Shown: positions 6,949 to 14,905, numbered from the stretch's first letter. The stretch: DNA of 39,265 nt from Sinorhizobium terangae (GCF_009601505.1 NZ_WITC01000114.1:1-39265), one strand, 5' to 3'. Notes: a model not told the origin generated them from the sequence alone. Numbers and translations: made by a program.

Positions 6949-9123
6949 TCACCCCACTTGCAACTGTGAGATAGATCCGGTTTGTGCCCTCCATAAGCGG
7001 GTGTAAGCACTCTCTGCTGACAGAAGATCATCATGCCTCCCCTCCGCAACCACCCGCCCTTTGTCCAAAACCACGATCTTGTCGGCCGAACGAATGGTGC
7101 TAAGTCGATGAGCGATGACGACGATGGTCTTATCGGCCCGCCGCAGTTCCTCCACCACCCGCAGGACAGACGCCTCGGCGACCGAGTCAAGAGAGGAGGT
7201 CGCCTCGTCGAGGATCAGGATCTCCGGATCTCGGTAGAGAGCCCGGGCCAACCCAAGGCGCTGCTTCTCGCCGCCGGAGAGCCGGACGCCGTTCTCGCCA
7301 AGATATGCCTGAAAGCCGCCGGGCCACCGCTCGATTGTCTCCAGCAGTCCTATTTTAGCGCAGATTTGCTGTATCTTCTCGATGTCCGGCTCGAACTCGC
7401 CAAGGGCGATGTTCTGGATCACCGAGCCCGAGAACACGTCGACCGCTTGGGGTACCGCGGCGACAATCTTGCGCAGGGATACGGTCGAGAGATCCTGGAG
7501 GGCAGATGGACCGATCCGGATACGTCCGCTCGCTAGCGGATAGACATTTTGCAGCAGCGCCGCGAGTGTGCTCTTACCCGACCCACTTTCTCCCACTACG
7601 GCCGTCATCTCGCCTTGGCGGAAGGTGACGCTGAGGTCTTGAAACAACTCCGGCTGCGCTCCATGGCGGAACGTGATATTCTCCAGGTGGATATCGCCAA
7701 GGTCGCACTTTGTGGCATCGATGCTGCCGCCGCTTGCCGGCTCTATGTCGAATATCTCGAACAGGCGATCGGCCGCGATAAATGCATCCTGAACGATCCG
7801 GTTGGTCTGGATCAGGCTGGCAACGGGCCGGGTGACATAGCCGAACAAAGTATAGCAGGATAATAACTCGCCAGGGGTGACGGTCTGATCAAGCGCAAGC
7901 GTCGTTCCGAACCACATCAGCACGATAGTGAAAAGGTTCGAGAGGCAAGCGGAGGCACTGTCTCCGAAGATAGAGATGAGGCCGGAGCTATAGACGGAAT
8001 GTAGCATCTTGACGAAGCGGATCTCCATGTTCAACTTGGCGAAGCTCTCCATGCCGGAGGTCTTGATTGTCGAGACCGCTCCAAGCGATTCCACCAGTTG
8101 TGACTCCAGGTCGGCGGCATTCTCCATAATAGCGCGTTGGCGCTTCCTATTCAGCCGGTCAATACTCCAATAGAGTAAGAGGTATAATGGGATAGAGATC
8201 GCCACCATTAAGGCAATCTTCCAAGAGTAGACGAACATCAGTCCGAGCGAGAACACTATCACTAGCACGTTGACGAACATGGTGACAGAAAGGTCGTTAA
8301 GGAAGCTCCTGATCTTCACAGCGTCGTTCATGCGGGAGACGATTTCGCCTATTCGCATGCTGTCGAAGAACTGTTGAGGCAAGCTCAGGATGTGATCGTA
8401 GTAGCGGAGGATCAAGTGGACATCGATCTTCTGCCCTGTTTGCAGGACGAGCCGGTTTCCGAGGAGATCGATCAGGATCTGTACTGCCAGGATCAGCAGC
8501 ATGGTGATGCTCATCAGGTTGAGCAGATTACGGTTGCCCGCTGTGATCACATGATCGACAATTTTCTGCACGTAGATGGCAGTCGAGAGGCCGAGTATCG
8601 TCGTCACCAGCGCCCCGACGAGAGCCTGCACCATCACCGCCCTATGTGGCGCAAGCAGACGGGCGAAATGAGAAAACGGTGAGGTGGTGTCGTTGCGGCG
8701 CTTGAAGTTTTCTGCAGGAACAAGGAGCACTAGGGCGCCAGTCCATTGGATCTTGAATTCCTCGTGCGATAACTTGCGGATTTCGCCGTAGGCTGGGTCC
8801 ATGAGGGTAACGCACCTAGCATCGATCGCCTGGATTACGACAAAGTGGTGCAGGACCTCCTTGACGATTACGTGCGCGATAGCGGGCTTGGGGATTTTGT
8901 GGAGGCTGTCGAAGCCACCTTTCACCCCCTTGGCAATGAAGCCCAGCTTCTGCGCTGCTTCCGTGAGGCCCAGTACGCTAGTGCCGGAACGGGTGGTCGA
9001 GGCATACTGGCGGATGCGCGACAATGGCACCTCATAGCCATAAAAGGCTGCGACAGAAGCAAGGCTGGCGGCTCCGCAATCCGTTACGTCCCGTTGTTTG
9101 AACTTGATGACCTTACTTGACAT
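6949..9123 (-). CDS. Peptidase-containing ABC transporter (C39 peptidase, membrane and ATPase domains)
   Basis: This inner-membrane protein cuts double-glycine leaders and exports the released peptide using ATP. It has 724 residues from the ATG at 9123. Residues 5-130 are a C39 peptidase with Cys16 (DVTDCGAAS), His93 (HHFVVIQ) and Asp109 (LMDPAYG), all present. A six-helix ABC exporter domain spans about 160-450. The ATPase has Walker A GESGSGKST (about 511-519), the signature LSGGEKQ (about 615), Walker B ILILDEATSSLD (about 633) and the switch His in VIAHRLSTI. A TTG at 9186 would add 21 residues before the peptidase and overlap the upstream gene; I prefer the ATG. It is the last gene of the operon precursor 3 - fusion protein - transporter. 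The outer-membrane partner (TolC type) is not in the window. Confidence 0.93.
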   Translation of the reverse strand: MSSKVIKFKQRDVTDCGAASLASVAAFYGYEVPLSRIRQYASTTRSGTSVLGLTEAAQKLGFIAKGVKGGFDSLHKIPKPAIAHVIVKEVLHHFVVIQAIDARCVTLMDPAYGEIRKLSHEEFKIQWTGALVLLVPAENFKRRNDTTSPFSHFARLLAPHRAVMVQALVGALVTTILGLSTAIYVQKIVDHVITAGNRNLLNLMSITMLLILAVQILIDLLGNRLVLQTGQKIDVHLILRYYDHILSLPQQFFDSMRIGEIVSRMNDAVKIRSFLNDLSVTMFVNVLVIVFSLGLMFVYSWKIALMVAISIPLYLLLYWSIDRLNRKRQRAIMENAADLESQLVESLGAVSTIKTSGMESFAKLNMEIRFVKMLHSVYSSGLISIFGDSASACLSNLFTIVLMWFGTTLALDQTVTPGELLSCYTLFGYVTRPVASLIQTNRIVQDAFIAADRLFEIFDIEPASGGSIDATKCDLGDIHLENITFRHGAQPELFQDLSVTFRQGEMTAVVGESGSGKSTLAALLQNVYPLASGRIRIGPSALQDLSTVSLRKIVAAVPQAVDVFSGSVIQNIALGEFEPDIEKIQQICAKIGLLETIERWPGGFQAYLGENGVRLSGGEKQRLGLARALYRDPEILILDEATSSLDSVAEASVLRVVEELRRADKTIVVIAHRLSTIRSADKIVVLDKGRVVAEGRHDDLLSAESAYTRLWRAQTGSISQLQVG

Positions 9124-9155
9124 GGCGGCTCGCTGGCTGGTTTGAAGGTGGAGGA

Positions 9156-10337
9156 TCAGCGGCCCGCCAGGAGGGGGTTGAGCCAATCGTCGACGTCATT
9201 GTAGAGGAGTTGGAGAAGCGTACGGTCGGCCACGAGGAAGCGAGCCCGCACGGTCATGCCTTTCTTCAGCTGACCGACGACGCCGTTCTTGAGCGCGAGA
9301 TGGCTGCGGGAGAGTGCACAGCCGATCTTGAAGACCGGGTTTCCGTCGTTAAGGGTGAAGTCCTGCGCTACGGTGAGCACTGTCGCATCGATGACACCCC
9401 ATTCATTGTAATTGAAGGCATCCACTTGGAGGTGCACCGACTGGCCCGGCCGCACGAAGCCAATGTCGCTGGGGGTGACGTAAATTTCTGCCACCAATTC
9501 CCCGTCCGGCGAGATTGAAGCGACGGTTTGCCCCGCCTGCACGTAGCTTCCGGGGGTGAGGCCGGAGAAATCCTCAAGGGCGCCGGACACCGGGGCGCGA
9601 ATGCGGGTCAGATCCCGTTCATCCTCAAGCTGACGCAAGGTGGCCGTGAGTTCCTTGAGGCGTAAGTTAGCGTCGAAGAGCTGTTGGTTCCATTCGGCGG
9701 ATTTGCGCCGCACAAGGATCTCTCCCTTAACCTCAATGTTTTGGAGGGCGAAAGCCTTTTCATCGACGGCCTTTGCGGGCGCTGCAGCAACGGAGACCAG
9801 TCGCCTGGCGCGCTCGAGTTCCGCCGCGGCATTATTGCGAGCATATTGGTTTTCTCGCAGAAGGTTGAGAAAATGCGCCCGCTCGGCCGTGATGGATTCG
9901 GTCAGGAGGCGGATCGGTTCCTTGGTCTGTGCGCCGCTGGAGACTAGGGTTTCGAGGTCACGGGCAAGATCGCTCTTCGCGCGAATGTCGGCTTTCAGCG
10001 CCTTGAGCTTTTCCACAACCACCGCATCGTCGAGAGCGAGGATCTCCTGTCCCTGGGCAACTAGATCGTTCTCAACGGCAAGGATACGGGAGATGCGTCC
10101 GGAGACGGGTGCAATCAGGGGCGTCTTCTCGATGGTGGGGCGAATGGTGCCGGCACTTTGGACAGAGACCGTTATTGTTATGAATGGCAGCGACACCAAT
10201 GTCGCTACGACAGAGAGCACAATGATCTTATATATGACCAAAGATCGTCCGGATCTTCTGGAGAGAATGCTCTCTGCGGTGCAGCAGGCTACTTCAGGGG
10301 AAAGGGGAACTGCTGATCTATGTTCAGTATGAAGCAT
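9156..10337 (-). CDS. HlyD-family membrane fusion protein of peptide exporter
   Basis: This 393-residue protein links the ABC transporter to an outer-membrane channel. A membrane anchor lies at residues 33-58 (YKIIVLSVVATLVSLPFI), followed by a biotinyl-lipoyl half (TPLIAPVSGRISRILAVEND). A long helical hairpin with heptad-like Leu/Ala/Glu runs from about 105 to 235. The second lipoyl half (LTRIRAPVSGALEDFSGL) is followed by a beta-barrel domain. Bacteriocin and RTX-type exporters use such partners. It starts 15 bases after the stop of precursor 3 and ends 32 bases before the transporter ATG, so the three are co-transcribed. Confidence 0.92.
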   Translation of the reverse strand: MLHTEHRSAVPLSPEVACCTAESILSRRSGRSLVIYKIIVLSVVATLVSLPFITITVSVQSAGTIRPTIEKTPLIAPVSGRISRILAVENDLVAQGQEILALDDAVVVEKLKALKADIRAKSDLARDLETLVSSGAQTKEPIRLLTESITAERAHFLNLLRENQYARNNAAAELERARRLVSVAAAPAKAVDEKAFALQNIEVKGEILVRRKSAEWNQQLFDANLRLKELTATLRQLEDERDLTRIRAPVSGALEDFSGLTPGSYVQAGQTVASISPDGELVAEIYVTPSDIGFVRPGQSVHLQVDAFNYNEWGVIDATVLTVAQDFTLNDGNPVFKIGCALSRSHLALKNGVVGQLKKGMTVRARFLVADRTLLQLLYNDVDDWLNPLLAGR

Positions 10338-10352
10338 GGTTAGCTTGAGTAC

Positions 10353-10526
10353 TTATGTTCTAACTGTGGATCTTATTGCGGATGCCCCTTCCACTATAGT
10401 CGCTGATACAAGAGCTAGTAGCGTAACACCTGCCCAAACAAACCCCCAGAATAGCCCACCCGAAGTTGCAGTTGCTTCTTTAGGAGCTAGTTCGGTCACA
10501 CCATAAGCTGAAGTATCCGCCTTCAT
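10353..10526 (-). CDS. Double-glycine leader peptide precursor 3, first gene of the export operon
   Basis: This 57-residue precursor has the leader block AYGVTELAPKEATATSGG, so Lys replaces one Glu. The 33-residue core starts LFWGFVWAGVTLLALVSA and ends IRSTVRT: a hydrophobic helix with a basic tail, like precursor 2. The ATG at 10526 follows AGGAGG at nine bases. The stop is at 10353-10355, 15 bases before the fusion protein gene, so peptide and exporter share one transcript. A sigma54-type promoter and a hairpin in the leader RNA precede it. It is too short for many gene finders. Confidence 0.85.
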   Translation of the reverse strand: MKADTSAYGVTELAPKEATATSGGLFWGFVWAGVTLLALVSATIVEGASAIRSTVRT

Positions 10527-10560
10527 GGTCGCCTCCTTTACGAGAGCTAAAAATCAGTCA

Positions 10561-10587
10561 GGGATGCGGCTTTTGCCGCCGCACCCC
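10561..10587 (-). promoter_or_regulatory. Hairpin at the 5' end of the precursor 3 / exporter transcript
   Basis: GGG and TGCGGC (10561-10570) pair with GCCGCA and CCC (10578-10586) with one bulged base and a seven-base loop. On the minus strand the stem is followed, seven bases later, by a run of five T. Because the predicted start is near 10591, the hairpin would be the very 5' end of the mRNA: a stability element or a weak attenuator. Confidence 0.45.
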
Positions 10588-10601
10588 GAGAACATCAAAC
10601 G

Positions 10602-10618
10602 TCAAGCGTCGTGCCAAA
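10602..10618 (-). promoter_or_regulatory. Sigma54-type promoter of precursor 3 and exporter operon
   Basis: The minus strand reads TTTGGCACG-ACGC-TTGA with the ten-base GG to G spacing. Predicted start near 10591. I found no TGT-N10-ACA site within 200 bases upstream, unlike the other precursors; the corresponding region resembles that of precursor 4 but has diverged. Confidence 0.55.
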
Positions 10619-10669
10619 GTGCACAGAAAGCTGCTATTTATGTTATTCGATGGCTTCACTGAGAGTGCG

Positions 10670-10698
10670 CGGCATGCCTGCCCGAACCTGGCATGCCG
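10670..10698. repeat. Inverted repeat CGGCATGCC-N11-GGCATGCCG
   Basis: A perfect nine-base inverted repeat with an eleven-base loop lies about 90 bases after the frame-restored end of precursor 4. It could be a terminator stem, though no T run follows, or a regulator site upstream of precursor 3. Confidence 0.4.
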
Positions 10699-10787
10699 CA
10701 ATTTCGAGAAGCACCGGGCAGCATAAGCGCAGGTCACGAGATGATCAGTGCAGATATATCGCGATCAATGCTGCCAGCTTGCGCCCT

Positions 10788-10975
10788 TTATGTTTCTTCA
10801 GACATCGAACCGTCCTGCTTACGTCTAATCAGTTCCGTTACAACTCCAACCAAAAAGATTGTTACCCACACGGCGCTGCCAATCGCCGCCACATCGGCCA
10901 AAAACCTCCCGATGTCGCAGATGCTTCTTCAGGAGTTAACTCGGTTACACCATCGGCTGCCATATCAGCCTTCAT
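10788..10975 (-). pseudogene. Double-glycine leader peptide precursor 4, frameshifted at the cleavage site
   Basis: The leader is intact (ADGVTELTPEEASATSGG after MKADMA) and the ATG at 10975 has CAGGAG in front. Directly after GG the gene reads five T; the frame as given yields FWPMWRRLAAPCG and stops at 10862-10864. One more T gives a 38-residue core beginning FLADVAAIGSAVWVTIFLVG and ending in a charged tail, clearly similar in kind to precursor 2, stopping at 10788-10790. So it is either a one-base deletion, a slippage-prone (phase-variable) tract or a sequencing error. Its promoter carries all elements. Confidence 0.75.
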
Positions 10976-11005
10976 TGTCGTCTCCTGGCGCCCGCAATGA
11001 GAGAG

Positions 11006-11022
11006 TTCAAGTAACGTGCCAA
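11006..11022 (-). promoter_or_regulatory. Sigma54-type promoter of precursor 4
   Basis: The minus strand reads TTGGCACG-TTAC-TTGA with GG-N10-GA. Predicted start near 10996, giving a leader of about 20 bases. Confidence 0.6.
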
Positions 11023-11043
11023 GTGTCGTGAAGAGCCTCAAAC

Positions 11044-11064
11044 GAACAGTTCCGCATACTGTTC
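11044..11064. promoter_or_regulatory. Perfect palindrome GAACAGT-N7-ACTGTTC before precursor 4
   Basis: It is identical, including the centre, to the palindrome at 2976-2996 and in the same place, 36 bases upstream of the -12 G. Being exactly kept while flanking bases differ suggests it is bound by a regulator. Confidence 0.6.
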
Positions 11065-11110
11065 AATGGCTTACGCTTCAGAGTGCGGCGGCACGCCTGG
11101 CCGAATTTCG

Positions 11111-11126
11111 TGTCGCACACTGGACA
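11111..11126. promoter_or_regulatory. NifA-type upstream activator site of precursor 4
   Basis: TGTCGCACACTGGACA matches TGT-N10-ACA and starts 103 bases upstream of the -12 G, the same as for precursor 2. Bases inside the spacer differ between the copies, while TGT and ACA are kept. Confidence 0.65.
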
Positions 11127-11903
11127 AACCCGACACCAACGTAGGTAAGGGACGCCGGGATAGCCGCAACGAGCAGGTAATTAAGGCCAGTACAATGAAC
11201 CGCGCTTGGAGCACGACAATGCTTGCTCGGCAGCTTACGCGTCAGCTTCGGGGACGCGGCCTTATCCACGTTTGGGCCGAGATTAAGGTGTCGAGGATGT
11301 ACCCTTGCCGTCGATCGCTCCGTGGGAGTCGTGGACGCAGCTTCACAAGTCACGAGACTGCGGCGATCTAACGAGTAAGAGCCATCTCCGTCGCATCGCA
11401 AATATGCCGGTCTCAACGGTCGCTGCCGACTTTGTTCGGCGGCGCCTCCTTCATGCGCAACTGGGCCGGATCGCCAAGTCACTGTTCGGGACCTAACCGC
11501 GGCGTGCTAAGACGTCGAAAGTCTCTACGCCCCAATTGAGCGTGGCTCGGTGCTCCTCCTTTAATCCACCTCTTTGAAGCGAATGTTGAATCCACCTCGC
11601 GCTCCGTCACGGAGACTTCAGGGGACTGCCCGGTAGGCGATCATCAAGCCACACTTGCCGATCGCTTTGTACGTCATCCGCTCGCAGAAAGTAACTTGTG
11701 GCCCTGCAAAGGCTGGGAGCATGAGCAGATTTAGCTATCTGGACTCTGCATCGCTCAGCCGTAATTTTCGGGTGGGGGGCGGGGAAGGTCGTCAACTTCG
11801 ATCCGCAGAAGCGCCGGAAACGGGAGCTGGGGCGTAACGCGCAGGTCGGTATAGACTGCGTGCGCCGCAGCGGACCCGTAGTCAATGCAGCTGGATTCCC
11901 GGC
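11127..11903. other. Intergenic stretch without a recognisable gene
   Basis: Frames on both strands are short and match no family I know. No repeats or RNA genes stand out. It may hold decayed coding DNA. Confidence 0.45.
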
Positions 11904-12131
11904 ATGGCGATAATCGCTGCATTTGTTCTGTTCGGGATTTCCCAGTACGTGTCACCAATCCCCGGCTGCGCGATAAAGGGCAATATCAGCTACAACACCG
12001 GTGAGCGAATCTACCACCTACCGGGACAAGAATATTACAGCCAAACGCGCGTCAATTACTTGGACGGGGAACAATGGTTTTGTTCCGAGGAGGCGGCACG
12101 GGCCGCCGGATGCCGGAAGGCTTACAGATAA
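11904..12131 (+). CDS. Small sunset-domain protein with N-terminal hydrophobic segment
   Basis: The 75 residues begin with a hydrophobic stretch (IIAAFVLFGISQYVSPIPG), a signal peptide or membrane anchor. The block CAIKGNISYNTGERIYHLPG with GQEYYSQTRV and GEQWFCSEEAARAAGCRKA follows. This is the small domain found at the C-terminus of many rhizobial thermonuclease-like (ExoI-type) and other exported proteins. The domain has two conserved Cys. Its role is unknown. No strong ribosome site is visible, so this could be the tail of a longer gene whose nuclease part has been lost. Confidence 0.65.
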   Translation: MAIIAAFVLFGISQYVSPIPGCAIKGNISYNTGERIYHLPGQEYYSQTRVNYLDGEQWFCSEEAARAAGCRKAYR

Positions 12132-12164
12132 CCGTCAATCCGCCGGTTAGCGGCTTTTCGATAT

Positions 12165-12237
12165 GAGCAGGACCACACGTTCGAGAAGCAAAATGAGTGG
12201 CCCGGGCTTTTGTCGCCGTTCAAAATCGGCTCACTAG
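12165..12237 (+). pseudogene. 5' fragment of a duplicated old-yellow-enzyme gene
   Basis: This matches the start of the intact gene at 16817 (CACACGTT-GAGAAGCA-AATGAGT ... CCGTTCAAAATCGG) including its ribosome site, but it is one base shorter and so out of frame. It is cut at CTAG by the IS481 element. Its continuation is at 14824. Confidence 0.75.
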
Positions 12238-13226
12238 ATGTTTAGTCCCGGCATCTGGTGGAGCGGATTAAGGGTGAAGCGTTCGGGCTGCGACGCCCAC
12301 GCCTTGCAGTTGAACTCGTAAGGGGTGAGGCCCTTCAGGGTCTTGAGTCTGCGGCCGAAGTTGTAGGCAGCGACAAAGTCGGCAAGATGCTGGCGCAGTT
12401 GCTCGTGGCTGTCGTAGTGGAAGCGCCTGACGGTGGCCTCCTTGATGGTTCGGTTCATCCTCTCGACCTGGCCGTTGGTCCAGGGATGCTTTGCTTTGGT
12501 CGTGCGGTGCTCGATATCGTTCGTGGCACAGGTGTATTCGAATGCATGGGCCCAGAAGCGTTCGCCATTGGCGATGGCTTCTTTAATCAGCGGCACGGCG
12601 GACCCTCCGGCACCGGGTGTAGTGAACTGGATGCCATTGTCGGTGAGCACGGTGTGGATCCTGTAAGGGACGGCGCCGATCAAGCGCAGCAGGAACTCGC
12701 GCGAGACAGCGGTGGTGGCCTTCTCGTGCAGTTCGACAAAGGCGAACTTCGAGGTGCGATCGATGGCGACGAACATGTGCAGCTTGCCCTGTTCGGTACG
12801 CACCTCGGCAATGTCGATGTGGAAATAGCCGATCGGATAGCTCTTGAACTTCTTCTTCGCCGGCCTGTCGCCATCGACATCCGGCAGGCGGCCGATGCCG
12901 TGGCGCTGCAGGCAGCGGTGCAGCGAGGAGCGCGTCAGGTGCGGGATCGTCGGCTGCAACGCATAGAGGCAGTCATCAAGCGGCAGCAGCGTGTAGCGCC
13001 GGAAAGCAACGATAACGGCTTCCTCCTCGACGGAGAGGACCGTCGATCTCGGCTCCTTCGGGCCGGTCGGAAGGTCCGCGACCGACGTTCGCTTGCGCCA
13101 CTTGGCAACGGTCTTCTGATTGAAGCCGTAGCGCTTGGAAAGCGTCCTCAGGCTCTCTTGACTATGCTGTATCGCTCGACGCACCGCCTCTGTCGTCGTG
13201 GCGCTCCCATGAAGAACCTGGCCCAT
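12234..13226 (-). CDS. IS481-family transposase
   Basis: This 330-residue DDE transposase has an N-terminal helix-turn-helix (LSKRYGFNQKTVAKWRKR) and a catalytic core with Asp in YFHIDIAEV, Asp in VLTDNGIQF and Glu in NGQVERMNRT. The length is normal and the gene looks intact. The ATG at 13226 is the start. The stop codon TAG (12234-12236) lies in the CTAG target site just outside the inverted repeat, so the host target supplies the stop. Confidence 0.93.
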   Translation of the reverse strand: MGQVLHGSATTTEAVRRAIQHSQESLRTLSKRYGFNQKTVAKWRKRTSVADLPTGPKEPRSTVLSVEEEAVIVAFRRYTLLPLDDCLYALQPTIPHLTRSSLHRCLQRHGIGRLPDVDGDRPAKKKFKSYPIGYFHIDIAEVRTEQGKLHMFVAIDRTSKFAFVELHEKATTAVSREFLLRLIGAVPYRIHTVLTDNGIQFTTPGAGGSAVPLIKEAIANGERFWAHAFEYTCATNDIEHRTTKAKHPWTNGQVERMNRTIKEATVRRFHYDSHEQLRQHLADFVAAYNFGRRLKTLKGLTPYEFNCKAWASQPERFTLNPLHQMPGLNI

Positions 13227-13346
13227 AGCGCATCCTTTGATTCGGAAGACAAGGATGCCCCATCAAAGATCCCATGACGGTGGTGGATAGCGTCCTGCGC
13301 TCTGGCAGAGTGGGGTTGCTGACCAACAACTCTGTGGAGGCCAATC

Positions 13347-14507
13347 ATGCATGTTGTAGCCGATCGATCTGCGGCGCCTGCCGCTATCCGCACCGATCTT
13401 GGCGCGATCTTCGCTTCTTTGGAACTCAGTAAATCGACCTGGTTGATCACGTCGCTGTCGCCGAGCAGTGGGGAGAAGATGTCGAAACATGCGGTACGCG
13501 GCGGCGATATCACCGGATTGCTGGCACGCTTTGCCCAGCTTCAGGACAAGGCACAGGCGCGCACCGGCCGGCACTTTGCACTTGTGGTCATTCAGGAGGC
13601 GGGTCTCGACGGCTTTTGGATCCATCGAGTCCTGGAAGCCGAGGGGATCGAAAGCCATGTCGTCGACGCCGCCTCGATTGCCACGTCGCGCCGGCGTCGT
13701 CGTGCCAAGACCGACAAGATCGATGGTGAGGCGTTGGTGCGTGCGCTGCTCGCCTACAAAAGGGGCGAGCCGCGCGTGTGCGCGATGGTTAGGGTGCCGA
13801 GCGTCAGCGACGAGGACCATCGGCGCATCGGCCGTGAACGCAAGGTTCTGGTTGGTGAGCGGACCTGCCATGTCAACCGCATCAAGGGACTACTATTTGC
13901 TCAAGGCATCACCGGTTACGAGCCGCTGCGGCGTGACCGACGACATCGGCTTGAGGAACTGAGGACCGGCGACGGCCGCGCGCTGCCTGAACATCTGAAG
14001 GGGCAGATCCGTCGCGAGCTCGACCGGCTCGAAGTGGTGATAGCCCAGATTAAAGAGGTGCAGGCCGAACGCGACGCTCTGCTGGCAATCGAAGTCGCCG
14101 AAACTCCAGCAGCGACATTGCTCGATCTCAAGGGTATCGGTCCAGAATGTGCGGCTATCCTCTACGCGGAAGGGCTGTTCCGACACTTCGATAATCGCCG
14201 GCAGGTCGCCGCCTATGCCGGGCTCGCGCCGACACCTTGGCAGAGCGGATCGGTCCAGCACGAGCAAGGCGTCTCGAAGGCCGGTAACCCCCGGCTGCGA
14301 ACAACGATGATCGAGTTGGCCTGGCTGTGGTTGCGCAATCAACCAGGTTCAGCGCTTACCCGCTGGTTCCACGAACGCGTGATACGCAATCAGGGGCGCC
14401 TCAAAAAGACAACAGTCGTCGCCCTTGCAAGAAAGCTGCTCGTGGCCCTGTGGAAGTACGTGACCGCAGGCGTCGTCATCGAAGGTGCCGTCATGAAGGC
14501 TGTCTGA
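13347..14507 (+). CDS. IS110-family transposase (nested copy)
   Basis: This 386-residue IS110 recombinase appears intact. The N-terminal RuvC-like part holds LVVIQEAGLDGFWIHRVLEA and RRRAKTDKIDGEALVRALLA, with the acidic residues of the DEDD set. The C-terminal part has LLDLKGIGPECAAILYAEG and AYAGLAPTPWQSGSV, the serine-containing domain. GGAGG stands before the ATG. The 85-base 5' and about 280-base 3' noncoding ends are both inside the IS481 element. Confidence 0.92.
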   Translation: MHVVADRSAAPAAIRTDLGAIFASLELSKSTWLITSLSPSSGEKMSKHAVRGGDITGLLARFAQLQDKAQARTGRHFALVVIQEAGLDGFWIHRVLEAEGIESHVVDAASIATSRRRRRAKTDKIDGEALVRALLAYKRGEPRVCAMVRVPSVSDEDHRRIGRERKVLVGERTCHVNRIKGLLFAQGITGYEPLRRDRRHRLEELRTGDGRALPEHLKGQIRRELDRLEVVIAQIKEVQAERDALLAIEVAETPAATLLDLKGIGPECAAILYAEGLFRHFDNRRQVAAYAGLAPTPWQSGSVQHEQGVSKAGNPRLRTTMIELAWLWLRNQPGSALTRWFHERVIRNQGRLKKTTVVALARKLLVALWKYVTAGVVIEGAVMKAV

Positions 14508-14790
14508 CGAGACCACACCGACACACCCATCCCTCGAGGCCTGATCAGCCTCGGTGGATCCAGGAGGCGAACCGAGATCCCAGCTGGCCGGAATGCCGTA
14601 TCAAAGACGGGTCTCGCCTTTTGGGCCCTGCCGCCGCAAGCGGGATATTGGTGCAGCCGCCCCAAGCGGCGACCGTATGTGAGTTTGACCAGGCTCGATT
14701 GACCGAGCCGTGTCACGCAATCGGGCTCAGCTCTGGATTCTGCCACCAATTTGGAGCAACACGATGCCGCCATAAACACACCCCTTGACC
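14508..14790 (+). other. Long noncoding end of the IS110 element, possible bridge RNA
   Basis: No reading frame fits here. IS110 elements encode a structured bridge RNA in one noncoding end, and the long 3' side would suit the IS1111-type arrangement. Hairpin-prone segments (GAGGCCTGATCAGCCTC at 14536, for example) are present. I did not fold it. Confidence 0.3.
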
Positions 14791-14823
14791 TCAGCGTCGT
14801 CATGTGAGCCTGGGATCAAACAT

Positions 14824-14905
14824 CTAGAACTCAGAACCGGATCGTAGTCGCACCGATGTGCCAGTTTTCCCCGTAGACGGTGAGATGAACGATCGGTACC
14901 AAGGC
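14824..14905 (+). pseudogene. Second fragment of the interrupted old-yellow-enzyme duplicate
   Basis: CTAGAACTCAGAACCGG through GATGAACGAT matches codons for LELRNRVVVAPMCQFSAVDGEMND of the intact gene at 16859-16935, with a few changes. Similarity ends near 14905, so the duplicate was a short 5' piece even before the IS481 insertion. Confidence 0.75.

Larger units (their letters stand above)
12238..14823. mobile_element. IS481 element carrying a nested IS110 element
   Basis: The left end reads ATGTTTAGTCCCGG and the right end, read inward, ATGTTTGATCCCAGG: an imperfect inverted repeat. CTAG flanks both ends (12234-12237 and 14824-14827), and the uninterrupted sequence is seen at 16859 in the intact old-yellow-enzyme gene, which has one CTAG. 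The IS481 transposase fills the left part. A complete IS110 element (about 13255-14790) interrupts the short right part. Confidence 0.8.

Noticed and set aside
9124..9186. N-terminal extension of the ABC transporter from TTG 9186
   Set aside because: The extra 21 residues precede the C39 domain without family support and would overlap the upstream gene; ATG 9123 fits the usual start.
12258..13277. A 339-residue plus-strand frame
   Set aside because: It is the antisense of the IS481 transposase and has no family features.
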